This document shows positions 59,584 through 64,000 of a stretch of DNA of 64,000 nt, piece by piece (the first letter of the stretch is position 1; every line of letters starts with the position of its first letter). A program made the translations under genes and the position numbers. The stretch comes from Adenanthera pavonina (lineage: Eukaryota > Streptophyta > Magnoliopsida > Fabales > Fabaceae): assembly GCA_026686845.1 (NCBI GenBank), contig JAIVEN010000003.1, forward strand, positions 1,304,501 to 1,368,500, in the 5' to 3' direction. Below the pieces are notes generated by a model that was given only the letters and a program-made list of their open reading frames with translations, was not told where the DNA came from and made no database searches.

Positions 59584-61446
59584 TGTTGAATCAAGAGTTT
59601 TGATGATTCCAAACCAACATTCAAGAGCTTGGATTGAAGATATCAAAGGAGATCAAAGCTGTTTCAAGTGAAGATTTTCTGAATATTTGCTGTTAGATCT
59701 CTAGTAGGATCTTTAGTTTTTGTTATGATTGGGTAAAAGATTTTGATTTGAGCAAAAGATGTTTTCAAACCTTGATTTTGTGTTAAATCTTTACCTATTT
59801 GAAAAACACCCACAAACAGACGAAGGTTGAAAGATTAAGCTGAACTGTCAAGTTGGAAATTCGAACTTTGCCTTTGGAAATTCGAATTTCGAGCTGAAAC
59901 TGAATAAGTCTGAAGAGATGGCTCTCTGTCAGACGAATTTTGATTGTTCAAAATTCAAATTTTCATCTAATCTGAAAAAAGCCTTTCTGGTAACAGACGA
60001 ACTTCACACTTTCAAAATTCAAATTTCAAGAAAAATGAAGTTTGTGAAAACCAAAGAAATTCGTCTGAGACTATGATACAATGCATCTGAAATCAAAATG
60101 AAATTGAGTTTGATAAATGCTCTCTGACAGACGAATTTTGAACTTCCAACATTCGAATTTTCATAAAAGTCTGAGAGAAGCTTCTTTGCAACAGACGAAC
60201 TTTAAGTCTTCAAAATTCGAATTTCAGACAAAACAAAATTTGAGAAAATAGAAGAAATTCGTCTGAAACTATGTTAAAGTTCATCTGAGATCAAGAATGA
60301 TTTAAGTTTCAAAACTGCTCTCTGACAGACGAACTTTGAACATTAAAATTCGAATTTCAGAAGCAAAAATCTTAAGTCTGTTTAAGTGAAATATTGACAT
60401 ACGAATGATAAGAACTTGCAACATTCGAATGATGAAATTAGTCTGGAAAGAGTCTCTCTAACAGACGAATTTCACCCTTTCAAAATTCGAATTTCGAAGA
60501 AAGTAAACTACTGTGTCTCTTTAAACATCCAGTGGACAGACGAATTTTGGGAAACCAAAATTCGAATTTCGAGGACACTGTAGCAAATTGAAAACACTGT
60601 TCACACTTAACCGAAAAACTTTCTTCTTAAAAATTCGTATGTCACATTGTGAAAATGTTCTGTAAGTTTCAAAATTCGAATTTCACTTAATGAACAGACG
60701 AACTTCGTGTTGTAACGTTGGAAGCTTTAACCTTCGGTTCCTTCAAAATTCGTCTGTTGACCAGCCAAAATTCGAATTTCAGTATGTCAGAAACATTAAA
60801 TATGGTTGGTAAACGGATAGTTTTTCAGAGTAACCGTTGGATAACTTCTCCAACGGATAGATTAAAGTCTCTAACGGACATCTGAGACCTAAATCTATAA
60901 ATACAACAACATTTGAAGTTGTGGGTAACAAAATCAAACGTGTGTGTACCTAATTTCTGCTAAATCTTTTCTCAAAAGTTTTTACCCTCTCAACTTCTAT
61001 ACTTATACTGAAACTTTCATATCTACTCTTTTTAAGAGAGTTATTTCATTGTAATCAATCTACTCTTCATCTGATAGATAGATTTACTTGTGAGAGGTAT
61101 TCACAAGGGGATTGAGAAGCACATAGTGAAAGTGCTTGGAGAGTTTGTGAGAGCTCAGAAACAGAGCATACTCGTGTACTGTGGCCTTAGCAAGAAGCCC
61201 ATTGAAATCCTTGCTGTATAGTGGATAAATCCCAAGAGGTGTCTTGGGGACTGGATATAGGTCAAGTGGAAAGACTGAACCAGGATAAATTACTGAGTCT
61301 TCTTCTCCCTATCTTTATTTTCAGCCTGCTTTGTTTTACGCATTATTTTCATTATATTGTGATATCTTCATTTACATCACACTTTGTGCAGAAAAATTAC
61401 AAACTTCTCAATTCACCCCCCTCTTGGAAAGTCAGCCTTGCTAACA
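59584..61446 (+). mobile_element. SIRE-like copia solo LTR (1.86 kb)
   Basis: It begins TGTTGAATCAAGAGTTTTGA and ends GTCAGCCTTGCTAACA, flanked by a perfect 5-bp duplication cataa (59579-59583 and 61447-61451). 1863 bp with no coding sequence. The start (tcaag, gttttgatgatt) and the end words (caattcacccccctcttgg) resemble SIRE/Maximus-type copia LTRs, from memory, which sets the orientation. A 198-bp tandem repeat occupies 59925-60400 with further motif copies to 60790. Confidence 0.82.
59925..60790 (+). repeat. 198-bp tandem repeat and phased CAGACGAA / ATTCGAAT array
   Basis: CAGACGAA occurs at 59817, 59930, 59994, 60128, 60192, 60326, 60462, 60537 and 60695, and its inverse TTCGTCTG at 60060, 60258 and 60749. 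ATTCGAAT (or ATTCAAAT) follows seven of the direct words at 22-23 bases: 59953, 60017, 60151, 60215, 60348, 60485, 60560. Offsets of exactly 198 bases link 59930, 60128 and 60326, also 59994 and 60192, and 60060 and 60258. The array is therefore a 198-bp tandem repeat of about 2.5 units followed by more diverged motif copies. Confidence 0.88.
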
Positions 61447-62050
61447 CATAAATGATCCACTTTTTCATAATTAATTTCTAGTTTTCTTTTTAAAACTTAA
61501 TTAATGTTTAATTTATCTTAATTAATTGTTTATTTTTAATTTGCCTTAATTTAAATTTAATTTCAATCTTTGTTTTTGTTTTAACTCTAATTATTTACAA
61601 AGTAAAACCCCCTCTTCAAAATCGTAGTTGTAACTGACATTTGCATATAGAAGTAGTTTTCATTGCATCTCATTTGATAAAAATAAATAAATAAATATAT
61701 ATAGTTGCATTCGCATTAGTTTTTTTTTTGTTGTTTTTAGCATTTTATTTAGTTAATTAGCAGTTAATTGCATTTTAGGTTGCATTTAGTTATTTAATTA
61801 AATTAATTGCATTTAAGTAGTGTGGTTTTCATTTCATTTCATTTAGGAATTAATTTTGCTTTCTTAGAATTTTTGCATTATATCTAAAATCATTTAGGTA
61901 CATCATTTTAGTTTGATATTACAAACTCATACATCATTCTATTTACTTGTTCCTCCTCAAAAGACACAACTTAAGTTATACTAATCACTATATACTTATC
62001 TTTTACACCTAGCTTATTTTTAAATTGTATGGCTGGAATGACACAACTCG

Positions 62051-62260
62051 TCACACCTTCATTAAGATTCCATCCTTTTTTAACCATCGAATCACAGATA
62101 TAGAATTCACAGGCTTATTTGTGATAATTTGACCTATTAGAGTTCTTCTAGACACAACACAAGCATCATCAATTCTCCAAGAAAACTTAACATTGTCTTG
62201 CCTACCTCCAAGTTCAACAATCTTGCAATCCCTATTCAATAACTCAATCAAATCTAATCA
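62051..62260 (-). pseudogene. L1 ORF1, N-terminal part
   Basis: Minus-strand reading IELLNRDCKIVELGG and CVVSRRTLIGQIITNKPVNS, then VIRWLKKDGILMKV, is the start of the DUF4283-like domain of plant L1 ORF1. The stop after MKV is created by the first bases of the inserted LTR-like element. Its continuation is at 52901 and leftward. Confidence 0.75.
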
Positions 62261-63152
62261 TTGAGAATCAGGCTACAGAAACTCAGTAATCAGGTCAGAA
62301 ACTAGAAAAGAAGAAACAATCAAGAACACACAAGAGGAAACAAATCTCAAACACACAACCCTCACTCATAGGGGAACAAACAATATGTGAAAATTTGGTT
62401 TGCCAAATGCCACAAAAATAAAATAAGATAGCACGTAAAAGAACAAACTCAACAAAACAATTACGAAAATAGTTAGGGTTGAAAAACCAACTTACTTGCA
62501 TAAAACAGTTGAAAAATGGTTATAATTTATAAATCTCTCATCCACATATTACTTTTCTTCATTTTATTTTTTTAATTTTACATCTCATAGACCAATTCTA
62601 AGATTTTGAAATAGAAGAGGAAGGAAATTATATTATACTCTCTAAAATTTTCTTTTAGGACAATGTTGACTTCGTAGGAGTATTTAAGGATACAAAAGGT
62701 GGGTTGGACTTGAATAGGGATCATGAGCCTAGTAACAAATGCAGATGAAAAATAAGAGCTAGCTTGCTAAATACTTTTAGGTGTTCAAAATATAAATCAC
62801 TTTTAAAAGTTGGTTGTATTAAGAAAATAAATTAAAAGTTGGTTATATCATTTAATTTGTCAAAAAATTTTACTCTTATGTACCTCTTACATCTTAATAT
62901 CTTTTTTATCATTGCCCTTAGTCATTAAACTGGCCCTTTATCTCTTATACTTTTTAATTATAGATTAGGGGTATAAATGAAAGAAAATCATTAATACAAC
63001 AAATATATGTTACAAAGTGACTTAGTTTTGCACATTTTTTAAAATGTGACTTATATTTTGATTTGAAAAGAGTAAATTATACATTTATATATTTTTTTGG
63101 CCATCCATACATTTAAATATTTAAAGGGAGAAAAATAAATTTCACATTTTAC
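62261..63152. other. L1 5' leader and AT-rich spacer
   Basis: Bases 62261-62510 look like the L1 5' leader: the minus strand is T- and G-rich (for example tttgagatttgtttcctctt) with short broken ORFs. Bases 62786-63062 may be a degenerate MITE: caaaatataaatcac at 62786 and gtgacttatattttg at 63048 form inverted ends. No gene is supported. Confidence 0.45.
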
Positions 63153-63822
63153 CAATGTTGTCAGAACCGGACCGGATATTGAACCGAACAAGTCACTGGT
63201 TCAAGGTTCAATGGTTCAACCGAGGTTGAACCGGGGTCGGACAGGTAGTGATTAACATAATATATTTAAAATAAATAATATAAGTTTGAACAAATTTTAT
63301 AACTTAATTAAAATCTCAAACTAAATAATATTCAATTATCAATATATTATTCACTACAAACAAATTATTAATGAGTTTCATAACTCAATATTTTAATTTA
63401 AATAAACTAATATTCATCTATAATCATATTTTGAGTTTAAAAAAAAAATTAATAATTTATTATTTATTATGTATTAAGTAAATATATAATTTTTAATAGT
63501 TATATATCATAATAATGCTTATATAATATTATAATATATAAAAAAATATATTTTATACTAAAAATGATGCTATTTTATCTTAAAAATCAAAAAGAATTTT
63601 TAAAAAAAATTTGAAAAAAAAAATAAATCAGAACCGGTTCAAACCGGTTCAGGACCAGTTCAGAACCGGTTCTACCGGTTCAAGGCCGGTTTCACCGGTT
63701 TTGGACCGGTTCTCACCGGTTCTGAACAGTACCGGTTGAAACCTATGACCGAACCGGACTAGGGACCGGTTCCCGGTCCGACCGGTCGAACCGGCCGGTC
63801 CGGTCCGGTTTTTACAACAATG
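63153..63822. mobile_element. hAT-type MITE, copy B, with CCGGTT subterminal repeats
   Basis: 670 bp with a perfect 8-bp target duplication cattttac (63145-63152 and 63823-63830). Ends: left CAATGTTGTCAGAACCGG and right (reverse complement) CATTGTTGTAAAAACCGG; CA at the tip and 8-bp duplications fit the hAT superfamily. Bases 63630-63810 contain more than ten ACCGGT or CCGGTT words, and the left end has several more; subterminal repeats of this type bind hAT transposases. The AT-rich core is shared with 35173..35788. No transposase is encoded. Confidence 0.92.
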
Positions 63823-64000
63823 CATTTTACATACATTATCTCTTTTTTATTTATCTTTTTCTTTTAATACACTACATACATTTACTTTTATGTATGAATC
63901 TAAAGAATTGAGATTGCATGTTAAAATACAAGTGTATACTACATTATATTAATGATTAATACCCTCAACCAGTAAGAGATTATACTACTTTAGATAGAGT

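Larger units (their letters stand above)
52907..62053. mobile_element. LTR-like element that split L1 ORF1, itself hit twice
   Basis: The L1 ORF1 sequence is interrupted exactly here. The 5-bp word cacct flanks both ends (52902-52906 and 62054-62058). The inserted DNA starts TAATAATTATCATG and ends CAACTCGTCA; a TG-to-TA change would explain the left end. Subtracting two nested solo LTRs and their duplications leaves about 2455 bp with no coding capacity. The remaining parts, 52907-53957, 58787-59578 and 61452-62053, are A/T-rich with a pyrimidine-rich block (53600-53950). It is probably a solo LTR. Its family is not identified. Confidence 0.65.
44510..62510 (-). mobile_element. Old L1-type LINE, interrupted by two later insertions
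   Basis: Sense is minus. The 3' end lies near 44510, where a short poly(T) (tttatttttttgg) could be its poly(A) tail; the 5' end is near 62510. Both borders are approximate and no target duplication was found. The order is 5' leader, ORF1 with a DUF4283-like gag domain, ORF2 with endonuclease, reverse transcriptase, zf-RVT-like domain and RNase H. An RTE LINE (48550-51709) sits in the endonuclease and an LTR-like block (52907-62053) in ORF1. Removing both, about 5.7 kb of L1 remains, close to full length. Many stops and frameshifts are present, so it is dead. Confidence 0.85.

Noticed and set aside
1..64000. CRISPR arrays, operons, ribosome binding sites, bacterial mobile elements
   Set aside because: The window is plant nuclear DNA with spliced genes and retroelements; direct repeats found here are LTRs, tandem duplications or microsatellites.

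Overview
This window is nuclear DNA of a flowering plant, most likely a eudicot. The signs are intron-split genes with GT/AG borders, long AT-rich spacers, plant-type Ty1/copia, L1 and RTE retroelements, and Stowaway- and hAT-type MITEs. No prokaryotic gene organisation is present. The species cannot be named from sequence alone.

Left part, 1-31 kb: a head-to-tail tandem array of three ABCC (MRP-type) ABC transporter genes, all on the minus strand. The rightmost copy (24751..30667) has ten exons with consistent splice sites and phases and an uninterrupted 1495-codon frame; it looks functional. The middle copy (6767..20500) is a pseudogene with deletions, stops, frameshifts and a lost splice acceptor, and its intron 2 holds an 8.3-kb Ty1/copia element (9795..18076, target duplication CAAAG). 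The leftmost copy (<1..652) enters the window only with its first exon, which is open to the edge. Upstream and downstream flanks of the copies are also homologous, so the duplicated unit was the gene plus about 2-3 kb of 5' flank. A 1.18-kb foldback (MULE-like) element sits in the 5' flank of the middle copy.

Middle part, 31-44.5 kb: very AT-rich intergenic DNA with no convincing gene. It holds a hAT-type MITE, a Stowaway MITE whose empty site survives in a nearby duplicated segment, short tandem duplications and two isolated GC-rich exon-like fragments.

Right part, 44.5-62.5 kb: one old L1-type LINE (minus strand) that has been a landing pad. An RTE-type LINE (48550..51709) inserted into its endonuclease region with a 17-bp target duplication. 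A 2.45-kb LTR-like element (52907..62053, duplication CACCT) split its ORF1. That element was in turn hit by a 4.8-kb solo LTR (53963..58781, duplication GCTGA) and a 1.9-kb SIRE-like solo LTR (59584..61446, duplication CATAA). The SIRE-like LTR carries a 198-bp tandem repeat built on a fixed-spacing two-word motif. A second copy of the hAT MITE lies at 63153..63822.

The most unusual features are an intact acidic 172-codon ORF in the 2.1-kb leader of the copia element, the phased word array in the SIRE-like LTR, and the fully resolvable nested insertion stack. All coordinates were read by hand; no alignment or database search was run.
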